A stretch of 64,000 nucleotides of DNA from NCBI GenBank assembly GCA_017465475.1, contig JAFTWC010000001.1, forward strand, positions 1 through 64,000. Reading direction: 5' to 3'. The position numbers and the translations under genes were made by a program. The DNA is from Lachnospiraceae bacterium (GTDB lineage Bacteria > Bacillota > Clostridia > Lachnospirales > Lachnospiraceae). This document shows positions 27,279 through 35,397 of this stretch, one piece after another. The notes under the pieces are model-generated. The model was given only the letters and a program-made list of their open reading frames with translations, was not told the DNA's origin and did no database searches. Each line of letters opens with the position of its first letter. Position 1 is the first letter of the stretch.

Positions 27279-28178
27279 ATGTACCAGTATCGCATCTACG
27301 GCATGTATCTGTTATCCGACATCGAGTTACCACAGCTTCCGGTTGCATCCCATAAGGACAAAGACAGTTTGCCGCAGATTACCGTTACAAAAGCTCCGTT
27401 TCCGGAACACTTAAAACAGGATGAAGTTTGCTATTCTCACGTTGCAAAAGATGTGAGTTATTTATCCAATACTTATTGCTACCTGCTGATTGAACAAGGA
27501 AACCGGATCACCTATGAAACCAAGGGAGAAGTTACCAACCTGCTTCTTGGTGCATATCTTTTAGGCTGGGGAATTTCCATGTTGTGCCATCAGCGCGGAT
27601 TGCTTGCCTTGCACGGTTCCTGTATTGCAGGTCCGACGGGTGCAGTTCTCATTTGCGGTGGTAGCGGCAGTGGCAAATCCACCGTTACCAAAGAACTTCT
27701 CTCCCGGGATTTTACCTTCCTGGCCGATGACCTTTCTGTTTTGGTCTTGGAAGAAAACGGTACTGTATCCGCCCTTCCTGCATTTCCTTACCAAAAACTG
27801 TGCAGAGATGTGGTTGAGCGGCTCGACCTCCCTCCGGAGGAAGTAATTTACGCGGACGAGAAGAAAGACAAATTCCTTGTTCCTTACAAAGGAGTTTTTT
27901 CCTCTGCCGCCGTTCCGGTCCGGGCCATTGTCATCTTGTCTCTTACCGATGAATCGTCTGTGTCCATCGAAGAACTCTCCGGCATTCCGAAGTTTGAAGC
28001 TTGCATGGGCACCTGGTTCTTGCGTCCTTTGCTTCGAGATGCCTTATACTCTCCGGAAAACGGAGTCGCCGGTCTTACCCTAACCTCCCGGCTTCCCATT
28101 TACCGGATTAAACGTCCTGTAAACGCTGACAGCAAAGCGGAAATCATACAAATAATCCTGTCTAAAGTCAGCAACTAA
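27279..28178 (+). CDS. HprK-like kinase of a RiPP-type locus
   Basis: A 299-residue protein of the HPr kinase/PEP-carboxykinase-like ATPase group. The P-loop is CGGSGSGKSTVT (about residues 126-137), preceded by the family motif LALHGSCIAG and followed by FTFLADDLSVLV (metal-binding Asp pair). The N-terminal 90 residues are a separate domain. Kinases of this group occur in paeninodin-type lasso clusters, where PadeK phosphorylates a Ser of the precursor. I start it at ATG 27279, after AAAGGAG with a long spacing; an ATG at 27234 falls inside the promoter. It is followed closely by the asparagine-synthetase-like gene. Confidence 0.85.
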   Translation: MYQYRIYGMYLLSDIELPQLPVASHKDKDSLPQITVTKAPFPEHLKQDEVCYSHVAKDVSYLSNTYCYLLIEQGNRITYETKGEVTNLLLGAYLLGWGISMLCHQRGLLALHGSCIAGPTGAVLICGGSGSGKSTVTKELLSRDFTFLADDLSVLVLEENGTVSALPAFPYQKLCRDVVERLDLPPEEVIYADEKKDKFLVPYKGVFSSAAVPVRAIVILSLTDESSVSIEELSGIPKFEACMGTWFLRPLLRDALYSPENGVAGLTLTSRLPIYRIKRPVNADSKAEIIQIILSKVSN

Positions 28179-28219
28179 CCACGTTATTTTTCACCGTTTC
28201 ACATACAAAAGGAGGATTT

Positions 28220-30193
28220 ATGTCAGCTATCTGGGGAATCGTTGCACTTTCTCCGAGTTACTCTTTCCCGGAGCATTGTGCACAACTGTTTGAATCAACC
28301 TATCAAAGTAACTGCAAAATTGATCGGTACGAAAACATTTCCGTACCAAGTGCCATCTTCGGTTGCGGTGTTCAATATATTACAGAGGAATCCCGACAGG
28401 AAACCCTCCCTTTTTCCAACACAGAGCGTGGGATTGTATTTACTGCCGACTGCGTCCTTGACAACCGTACAGAACTCATTGAATTGCTTTCTTCTCACGG
28501 TTTCACGAAAGCTGAACTTCTCTCTGCTCCGGACGGCACCTTGATGTACAATGCTTACCTCACCTTCGGCAACGACTGCGTAAAACAGTTCCGTGGTTTG
28601 TATTCCTTTGCCGTCTGGGAAGAAAAAAGTCGTACTCTGACTTTATTTTCCGACCACACGGCATCCCGAAGTCTCTATTACACAAAGCAGGAGAACTTTA
28701 TTGCATTCTCCACCCGAATGGAGCCTCTCCTGAAATTATTTCCGAAGATAACACCAAACAAGGATTACCATAAGGATTTTCTGCTGGCAAATCCGTCTGT
28801 TATTTACGTTACTCCGGGAGAAACTCCATACCGTGAGATTTCCCTGTTAACTCCGGCCACACAACTTCGCATAAATGAAAACGGCATCTCCTCATCTACC
28901 TATTGGGTACCCGGAACCTTCCGCCCCGCTCGATGTAAATCTCCGAAAGAATACAGCACCCGTTTTATGGAACTATACCGGGATTGTATCCGGGATGCCT
29001 TGCGTACCGTTGGAGAAGTAGGCATTGCCATGAGCAGCGGTTTGGACTCCTCCAGTGTCGGTGTCCTTGCCGCAAAGGAACTGGAAGCTGAAGAGAAATT
29101 ACTACATTCTTATACTTTTGTTCCTTATTTCCCAACCACGCCGTCTACCCGTAGTTCATACATTTACGACGAATCCGGCCTGGTACAAAAAATCGCTGCA
29201 AACCATCCGAATATGGACACGACATTTTTAAACAATGAAGGAAAAAATCCTTTTGCAGACATGAAACTGTGTTCCGACATTTTAGAGATGCCCTACAAAT
29301 CCGGTGTATTCCCGAACCATTACGAAATGTGTACCCGTGGTGCGCGAAAAGGCTGTAAAGTCTTCCTAAACGGAGCCTTTGGAAACCGTTCCGTATCCTT
29401 CGGTGACATATACCATATCGCCTACGACCGATACTGCAAGAAAAAAATGATTTCCTGCAAATTACTACTGAATCGTTTTGCAAAGCACGAAGGGATAAAT
29501 CACAAGGATATGTTCTCCCAAACAATACAAAGTTTTCGTTCGTTTCGTAAACACATGCATGACCCCTTTGAACATTATGTTCCGGAGAATTACTTCCTTT
29601 CTCCTACCATATTGCAGGACTACAACCTAAGAGAACGTTTTTCCGCAAATCCCTACGCCTTATTTTCCGGAGGATATATCAACCACAAAACCTTTTTACA
29701 ACAGTTGAACCACAACTGGCTTTTCATGTATTTAGGCGTATTTGAAACGCAGTTCGGCCTGCGCACCGGTATGCTTCTAAGAGACCCCACCAAAGATGTA
29801 CGCCTCTTAGAATTTTGCCATCATCTTCCGTTTCACATGTTTGCATACCGCGGAACACCTCGCCGGCTGATACGCAGCAACTTTTCCTCTCTGCTCCCTC
29901 CTTCTGTTTTGGAGTGTTGGAGCCGGCACGGACTTTTAAACGCTGACCGTATGCTTCGGATTAAAAGAGACTGGGATACAATAAAGCCCATGCTGATACA
30001 ACATCTTTCCTCCGGGATTTTAGATGACTATATCAACAAAGAGGGGGTCCTTTCGTTTATAGAATCTTTTGGTACCTCGGAACAAGAAAATTCCTATCAG
30101 ATGAACTCCCTTTGTGCCCTGGAAGGGTTGCTATGTTTCTGTCTACAAAAGGAAGTTCCTCCGATTGTACCTACTGATTCCAAATATTTTTGA
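28220..30193 (+). CDS. Asparagine-synthetase-like amide-forming enzyme (lasso cyclase-like)
   Basis: A 657-residue AsnB homologue. The N-terminal glutaminase-like domain starts MSAIWGIVALS: the Cys2 nucleophile essential for glutamine hydrolysis in AsnB is absent. The C-terminal synthetase domain keeps the PP-loop SSGLDSSS (about residues 271-278) for ATP adenylation of a carboxylate. Loss of Cys2 with an intact PP-loop is typical of lasso-peptide cyclases, which join a peptide N-terminus to an Asp or Glu side chain. AAAGGAGGATTT precedes the ATG. It is the second gene after the HprK-like kinase (41 bp gap). Confidence 0.85.
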   Translation: MSAIWGIVALSPSYSFPEHCAQLFESTYQSNCKIDRYENISVPSAIFGCGVQYITEESRQETLPFSNTERGIVFTADCVLDNRTELIELLSSHGFTKAELLSAPDGTLMYNAYLTFGNDCVKQFRGLYSFAVWEEKSRTLTLFSDHTASRSLYYTKQENFIAFSTRMEPLLKLFPKITPNKDYHKDFLLANPSVIYVTPGETPYREISLLTPATQLRINENGISSSTYWVPGTFRPARCKSPKEYSTRFMELYRDCIRDALRTVGEVGIAMSSGLDSSSVGVLAAKELEAEEKLLHSYTFVPYFPTTPSTRSSYIYDESGLVQKIAANHPNMDTTFLNNEGKNPFADMKLCSDILEMPYKSGVFPNHYEMCTRGARKGCKVFLNGAFGNRSVSFGDIYHIAYDRYCKKKMISCKLLLNRFAKHEGINHKDMFSQTIQSFRSFRKHMHDPFEHYVPENYFLSPTILQDYNLRERFSANPYALFSGGYINHKTFLQQLNHNWLFMYLGVFETQFGLRTGMLLRDPTKDVRLLEFCHHLPFHMFAYRGTPRRLIRSNFSSLLPPSVLECWSRHGLLNADRMLRIKRDWDTIKPMLIQHLSSGILDDYINKEGVLSFIESFGTSEQENSYQMNSLCALEGLLCFCLQKEVPPIVPTDSKYF

Positions 30194-30200
30194 TTTTTTC

Positions 30201-30229
30201 TTGCATACTGTTAAAATTTATGTTATAAT
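30201..30229 (+). promoter_or_regulatory. Strong promoter of the candidate precursor peptide
   Basis: -35 TTGCAT (30201-30206), 17-bp spacer, -10 TATAAT (30224-30229), starting 8 bp after the upstream stop codon. It gives the small peptide gene its own transcript. Confidence 0.7.
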
Positions 30230-30272
30230 TTTGAAACACATATATCGTTTACTTATGAAAGGGGCCATTGCT

Positions 30273-30524
30273 ATGAGGAAATGGGTTTCACCGGCAATCG
30301 AAGAATTACAATTAAAATATACAGCTAGTATCATTCCTTGGATTGAGGACGAGCAAAGTAATGAAGAAGAACTTCTTCCCATCGCAACTCCGACTCCTGC
30401 TGTTACCGGAACTGTAGATCAAGATTTAGGTACATGTTCGAATCCATTTTGGTACGGCAACGGCATGACCCACCAGGAGGCAGTAAAGAATAACCCTTTC
30501 TGGGGCGGTGCGTGGGGCAAATAA
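30273..30524 (+). CDS. Candidate RiPP precursor peptide (83 aa)
   Basis: An 83-residue peptide with AAAGGGGCCATTGCT before the ATG. The N-terminus MRKWVSPAIEELQLKYTA resembles lasso/paeninodin leaders: W4-xx-P7-x-I9 parallels the YxxPxL recognition motif. The middle is acidic (EDEQSNEEELLPIA). The C-terminal third is Gly/Asn/aromatic-rich and contains NPFW twice (residues 57-60 and 74-77), with one Cys (55). One possible lasso core is Gly62-Lys83 (ring Gly62-Glu69, position 8), but residue -2 is Trp, not the usual Thr. The cleavage site is not determined. No PqqD-like or protease gene is adjacent. Confidence 0.75.
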   Translation: MRKWVSPAIEELQLKYTASIIPWIEDEQSNEEELLPIATPTPAVTGTVDQDLGTCSNPFWYGNGMTHQEAVKNNPFWGGAWGK

Positions 30525-30542
30525 CTTCATATATGATTCTGT

Positions 30543-30590
30543 ACTCCTATCGACTTGTGTCCTCACACAGCCCGGTAGGAGTTTTTATTT
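30543..30590 (+). terminator. Terminator of the candidate precursor gene
   Basis: ACTCCTATCG pairs with CGGTAGGAGT (10 pairs, one wobble) with an inner GTGT/ACAC stem, followed by TTTTTATTTT. It closes the 30224-30590 transcript. Confidence 0.9.
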
Positions 30591-30654
30591 TCTTTCTTCA
30601 CGCATTTCATTACGATAACCTTAAAATCTCCATATGATTAAATTAGAATTCTAC

Positions 30655-30683
30655 TTGATTAACACATTCGAAAGTAATATAAT
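30655..30683 (+). promoter_or_regulatory. Promoter of the MATE transporter
   Basis: -35 TTGATT (30655-30660), 17-bp spacer, -10 TATAAT (30678-30683). Confidence 0.6.
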
Positions 30684-30711
30684 TATTCTTTGAAAGAAAG
30701 GGATGTATCTT

Positions 30712-32196
30712 ATGAACAAAACAAATAAAGCACTGGAAACCACATTGGACCGCCTTCCCATGGGGGACGGACAACCGGATAACAACCTGAAAGTTTCCAA
30801 CAAACTTCCTTCGGGAGTGAAATCAAAAGAACTGTATAAAGATATTGTACATATCGCATGGCCAAGTTTCATTGAACTTTTACTAACCCAGTTAGTATCC
30901 ATGGTAGATATGATGATGGTTGGCGGCATCGGCGGAGAGGCCAATCCGCAATTAGGCGTGGATGCCATCACCGCGGTAGGCCTTACTACGCAGCCAAAGT
31001 TCCTCCTCATGACCGCATTTGTAGCCATGAATACCGGTGTCACGGCGCTGATTGCCCGATACAAGGGCCAGGGTGATAAAGAAAAAGCAAATCTGGTGCT
31101 CCGCCAAGGTATGATGCTTACCTTTATCAGCACCTTAATTCTGTCGGTGCTGGGTATTATTTTTTCTCGCCCTATGGTTGTTTTTATGGGTGGAAAAGGA
31201 GATTCCATCATTAACCAGGCCACCGTTTACTTACAGATTCAGTTGGCAGGCTTTGCTACCGTGGCACTGACCAGTACCATCACTGCCGCACTGCGAGCAG
31301 TGGGGGATTCAAGAACCTGCATGATTTACAATTTGATTGCAAACCTTGTCAACGTTATATTTAACTGGCTCCTAATCGACGGCAACTGGGGCTTCCCGGA
31401 ACTGGGTGTTGCCGGTGCCTCCATTGCTACCGTCATCGGACAGCTGGTTGCTTTTGTCATCGCCCTTTGTGTCATTCTCCGGGGCAACGGTTTCCTGAAG
31501 CTGGAACTGAAGAAAGGGTTCAAACCGGATAAAACCATGTTAAGCAATATAACAACCATCGGTTTTCCTGCAGCTGCCGAACAGCTCTTAATGCGTGCCG
31601 GCATGGTAATTTTTGCAAAAACCGTTGCTTCTTTAAGTACCGCTGCCTACGCCACCCATCAGGTCTGTATGAACATCCAGGCGTTGTCTTTTATGACCGG
31701 TCAGGCGTTTGCGGTATCCGCCACTTCTCTGGTGGGCCAGTCTCTGGGCAGAAAACGTTCCGATATGGCACAGGCTTACTGCAGCAAAACTCGAAACGTA
31801 GGCTTTGCAGTATCCATTCTGCTTCTGATTATATTTGCATTTTGGGGTGGCGACATTGTCAGTCTGTACAATAAAGACGCTACCATTATTGAAATGGGCG
31901 GACGAATTATGCTCTTTGTTGCTTTTCTCCAGCCGTTCCAAACCTCTCAGTTTATTATTGCCGGAGGCTTACGCGGTGCAGGCGATACCAAGTCCACCGC
32001 AAAAATCACCACTGTTACCGTCTTAATCGTACGTCCGGTAGTTGCCTTGATTTTAGTAGGTGCCGGTCTTGATTTATACGGTGCGTGGATTGCCCTGGCC
32101 TGTGATCAGCTGCTTCGAAGCATTTTGGTATTCCATCGCTACAACAGCGGGAAATGGAAACTGATTAAGTTAAAAAATGAAGCAAAAGTAAGCTAA
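30712..32196 (+). CDS. MATE-family efflux transporter
   Basis: A 494-residue multidrug-and-toxin-extrusion antiporter with 12 hydrophobic segments in two bundles. Typical motifs are WPSFIELLLTQLVSMVDMMM near the N-terminus, LRAVGDSRT after helix 6 and LRGAGDTKS in the second half. An N-terminal extension of about 40 hydrophilic residues precedes helix 1. The ATG at 30712 is preferred over 30703 because AAAGGG is then at the right distance. It has its own promoter but lies directly after the candidate precursor gene, so a role in exporting or tolerating that product is possible though unproven. Confidence 0.93.
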   Translation: MNKTNKALETTLDRLPMGDGQPDNNLKVSNKLPSGVKSKELYKDIVHIAWPSFIELLLTQLVSMVDMMMVGGIGGEANPQLGVDAITAVGLTTQPKFLLMTAFVAMNTGVTALIARYKGQGDKEKANLVLRQGMMLTFISTLILSVLGIIFSRPMVVFMGGKGDSIINQATVYLQIQLAGFATVALTSTITAALRAVGDSRTCMIYNLIANLVNVIFNWLLIDGNWGFPELGVAGASIATVIGQLVAFVIALCVILRGNGFLKLELKKGFKPDKTMLSNITTIGFPAAAEQLLMRAGMVIFAKTVASLSTAAYATHQVCMNIQALSFMTGQAFAVSATSLVGQSLGRKRSDMAQAYCSKTRNVGFAVSILLLIIFAFWGGDIVSLYNKDATIIEMGGRIMLFVAFLQPFQTSQFIIAGGLRGAGDTKSTAKITTVTVLIVRPVVALILVGAGLDLYGAWIALACDQLLRSILVFHRYNSGKWKLIKLKNEAKVS

Positions 32197-32245
32197 CGCC
32201 ACACTGTTTTTCTTGTTTTAAACAAACAGTATCACAAAAATTACA

Positions 32246-32297
32246 AAAAAGGAGTACTCTCCGGGATGAGTTCCTTCCCGCGGAATACTCCTTTTTA
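32246..32297. terminator. Bidirectional terminator, MATE / GH127
   Basis: AAAAAGGAGTA and TACTCCTTTTT form an 11-bp stem around a GC-rich loop, between convergent genes. Confidence 0.88.
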
Positions 32298-32308
32298 TAT
32301 TCTTCTTT

Positions 32309-34675
32309 TTAAATCATTTTCACTGTATACAAGAACTGGCATACTGCCGCCGATTCATTTCCGTCGATTCCGCTAAAGGTAAAGGTTAGCATCTTCCGTT
32401 CCTTGCAATCATAGAAACGCTTTATTACGGATTGCATGGCTTCTTCCGGCACCGGAAGTAACACATCAAAGTACTCCCCCTCACCGGAGCCTTCCAATAC
32501 ACCTTCGTAAACCGTCACCTCTCCGGCTCTAATCCGAATCCCCTTACCGGTATCTGCATTCTTAAACATAACAAGCAAGCCCGTTCCGTCCTGATTCACT
32601 TCCATGGTATAGGAGAAACTTCCGCCTGCTTTCGCGTAACGGGAGGTTCCGCCTGCCGTGGTTCCCACAGAACCAGTCCCCTGCTCCGTCATGTTGTGCA
32701 GTGCATCGTTCTCATATTGGCCATATCCCGGCTGTACCGTATCCATACGCTCCAGCTCTGCTTTGTCCACACCGGCAACATACGAATCTCTGTCACAGAA
32801 TGTAAAATAAATACCGTAACGTTCTTTATACTGGGAATAGTGCGGCACATAGGTAAGTGTTGCATCAGTCCCCTGCAGTGCAAAGGTAAGCTCCTCCCCC
32901 TGCCGTACCAGATTCGCCTCAATCTGTGCCATATACTCTGCCACAGTGCCCTCTTTTACCATGATTCTTTCACTCTTTGACGGCACGTAACGTTCCTCAA
33001 TGACACGATTGCTTGGGATTGTAACATTCACACCTGTAGTCGTATCTATCATATCCTTCGTTCCCAAAAGGGCGCTCAACACCACCGGACCATACTTAAA
33101 TCCATAGGTATTGGCTCCATCCGGAAGAGAATATGCCACCACTTTCATCGGAAGGGTAACCGTAATCTGCGTTTCAGCCGCAAACGGACCTTCTACCAAA
33201 GCATATCCGTTTTCAACCGCATATGTATAAGGTTCCCCGTTCACCGCTATTTTTGCCTCTCCCGCCAACCAATACGGCAGACGGAACATAAGACTTCCGG
33301 CAAATGCCTTATGAATGAAAAATGTAACAGTATCCTTTTTCGGAATCTCTGCTTCCTGTGTAATCTCTACACCTTGGAATTCCACCGAAGAGGAAATGTA
33401 TTGATTTACGATTACTGTATTCTCTTTCTCAAAATAAAAGCTTTCCTGCAATTTTGCGAAGTTCTCCATACCGGTTCCGGTACAGCACCAGAACTTATTG
33501 AAACGTTCACCATATACTTTATAATATCCGCTCGCCATCGGCTGGAAGTAGGTAGTCATACCGGTTTCCGGATTTTGAGAGGATAAAATAGAGTTGATAT
33601 ATGTATTTTCATACCAATCCGCATACTTCACCTCTCCGGTAATCTCAAACAACTTCTTTGTCATCTTCTGCATGTTATACACATTACAGGTTTCACAGTT
33701 ACAATTGGTCCGCTCCTTATCTAAAATCCGGTCTTCTCCGAAATGCTCCCACTCACTGTTTCCGCCGGTGATATAGGTATGATGCTCCGTTACCAAATTC
33801 CAGAAATGTGTCACGTACTCCAAATACTTTGCATCTTTCGTTACAATGTAGCGATTTAACGCCCCCAGGAATTTTGGAATCGTAGTATTGGCATGATGAT
33901 TGTTCAGAATGTTGTCTCCCGCCTTCGCCTTTAGCACACGTTCAAAAAGTTCCACCTGATCAAAGGCATGCGCTGCTTCTAAATGTTCTTTCTTTCCGGT
34001 AATCAAATACACATCATACAAGCAATCATTCATACCGCCGTATTCAATTCCAAGTACAACCCGGTGAATGTCTTCACTCCAACTGCCGGTTCTTCCGTAC
34101 ACCCAATCTGCCAGTCGGGACATGACATCCTTCGTGGTTGCCTTAATCTCCTCAGCAAGTGCACCGTCCACGTCCATATTTGCCATAGACACAAGTCCTT
34201 CAAACAACTTGTGCATGGTATACCACGGTACCCAAGCCTGTGTGATAATGTTTGTTTTATTTTCTTCTACATAATCAAACTGAAGTTCCACATTGGATTT
34301 GTCCAAAATAATTGCGCCAAACAAGAATCCGGTCTTACCTGCCTCCTGACACTCCTTCAAACCGTCAATCAAACGCTTTAATATTTGCAACAGTTCCTGT
34401 CTGTCATTTTCATCACAGTTTACCGACTCGCAGCTCCGCACACAAGCCGTCATATAGTGTCCTAAACTATGACCGCCGATGAGCATGCTTTCCCAACCCT
34501 CGTATCTGGTTGCCCCCCGCATATCCACACCTGCCGTTTCTCTGAATCCGGCAAGCAACTTATCCGTATCGAATGCGGTCAGATACATTACTTCTTTTTC
34601 AAATGCATTCACCAAATAGGCATCTTTCATTGCCACCTTACGTAACGAAAATGCTTTGTTTCCTTTTAACTCCAT
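32309..34675 (-). CDS. GH127 beta-L-arabinofuranosidase
   Basis: A 788-residue member of GH127 (DUF1680), which release L-arabinofuranose from plant glycans such as arabinan or extensin-type oligosaccharides. The zinc-thiolate site is visible: Glu328 and Cys330 in NCNCETCNVYN, and Cys397-Cys398 in WCCTGTGMEN. The first Cys of that pair is equivalent to the nucleophile of HypBA1. Glu310 in SEWEHFGED is the likely acid/base. A catalytic (alpha/alpha)6 barrel is followed by beta domains. There is no signal peptide, so it is intracellular. GAAAGGAAGAGAAC precedes the ATG. Confidence 0.93.
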   Translation of the reverse strand: MELKGNKAFSLRKVAMKDAYLVNAFEKEVMYLTAFDTDKLLAGFRETAGVDMRGATRYEGWESMLIGGHSLGHYMTACVRSCESVNCDENDRQELLQILKRLIDGLKECQEAGKTGFLFGAIILDKSNVELQFDYVEENKTNIITQAWVPWYTMHKLFEGLVSMANMDVDGALAEEIKATTKDVMSRLADWVYGRTGSWSEDIHRVVLGIEYGGMNDCLYDVYLITGKKEHLEAAHAFDQVELFERVLKAKAGDNILNNHHANTTIPKFLGALNRYIVTKDAKYLEYVTHFWNLVTEHHTYITGGNSEWEHFGEDRILDKERTNCNCETCNVYNMQKMTKKLFEITGEVKYADWYENTYINSILSSQNPETGMTTYFQPMASGYYKVYGERFNKFWCCTGTGMENFAKLQESFYFEKENTVIVNQYISSSVEFQGVEITQEAEIPKKDTVTFFIHKAFAGSLMFRLPYWLAGEAKIAVNGEPYTYAVENGYALVEGPFAAETQITVTLPMKVVAYSLPDGANTYGFKYGPVVLSALLGTKDMIDTTTGVNVTIPSNRVIEERYVPSKSERIMVKEGTVAEYMAQIEANLVRQGEELTFALQGTDATLTYVPHYSQYKERYGIYFTFCDRDSYVAGVDKAELERMDTVQPGYGQYENDALHNMTEQGTGSVGTTAGGTSRYAKAGGSFSYTMEVNQDGTGLLVMFKNADTGKGIRIRAGEVTVYEGVLEGSGEGEYFDVLLPVPEEAMQSVIKRFYDCKERKMLTFTFSGIDGNESAAVCQFLYTVKMI

Positions 34676-34827
34676 GTTCTCTTCCTTTCTTCGGGTTTCT
34701 ATTCCTGTTCCGATACCGTTTTCAATTTTTCTGATTTTTATTATGACATCAAAACCTGTAAATGAAAATCCGCAAAGGTCACAAAAGGTGTGAAAAGGTT
34801 AGATGAGTGCAAAGTTTCCGGGGGCAA

Positions 34828-34862
34828 AAAAAGATGGACATACCATGTATACCCATCTTTCT
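34828..34862 (-). terminator. Terminator of cheW
   Basis: Minus strand: GAAAGATGG ... CCATCTTTTTTT, an 8-9-bp stem with a T-run, about 45 bp after the cheW stop. The rest of 34676-34905 shows no gene. Confidence 0.75.
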
Positions 34863-34905
34863 TCCTTTTCATCGCAACTTCATGCGCTATTCTCATTTAC
34901 TTCGA

Positions 34906-35376
34906 TTACTCGGACTTCTCCAGATTCTTTAATACTTCTTCCATCTGCGCTTCTTCATCACCCTCGTACATTCCGGCCGGATTCAACAAAAGCACCAATT
35001 TCCCCTGCTTATTGGCTACTGCACGCACATATGCGGTTCTTGCAGATTTTGCAATAATCGGAGTATCTGAAATTGCACTGTCTTCAAAGTCCTGCATTTC
35101 CATTACTTCATCCACCTTAAATGCGATGGATTTTCCGTCATAGCGAGCTACAATCAGCTTGTTTTTTGTCACGTCACTCTGTTCTTCCATCCCAAAACGC
35201 TTCCGCAAGCTGTACACCGGAATTACTTCACCACGCAGATTCATAAGCCCCAAAACACAAGCAGGTGCATTCGGAACCGGAACAATGTCCATCATCGGCT
35301 CAATCGCGGTCACAAACGTTACATCCAAGCCGTACTCTTCCTTACCTACCAGAAAAATAATGTCTCTCTCTGCCAT
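34906..35376 (-). CDS. cheW: Chemotaxis coupling protein CheW
   Basis: A 156-residue CheW-like scaffold that links chemoreceptors to CheA. Family pattern: FLVGKEEYGLDVTFVTAIE near the N-terminus, APACVLGLMNLRGEVIPVYS (the conserved NLRG segment, about residues 38-57), and a final beta barrel with LVLLLNPAGM. Length is typical. GAAAGAGGAGGTTATTGT precedes the ATG. It stands 21 bp downstream of prfB, away from other chemotaxis genes. Confidence 0.93.
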   Translation of the reverse strand: MAERDIIFLVGKEEYGLDVTFVTAIEPMMDIVPVPNAPACVLGLMNLRGEVIPVYSLRKRFGMEEQSDVTKNKLIVARYDGKSIAFKVDEVMEMQDFEDSAISDTPIIAKSARTAYVRAVANKQGKLVLLLNPAGMYEGDEEAQMEEVLKNLEKSE

Positions 35377-35397
35377 ACAATAACCTCCTCTTTCTAT

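Noticed and set aside
30456-30521. Definite lasso core Gly62-Lys83
   Set aside because: The ring position (Glu at 8) fits, but the -2 Thr is missing and no B protease is present, so it is kept only as a possibility.
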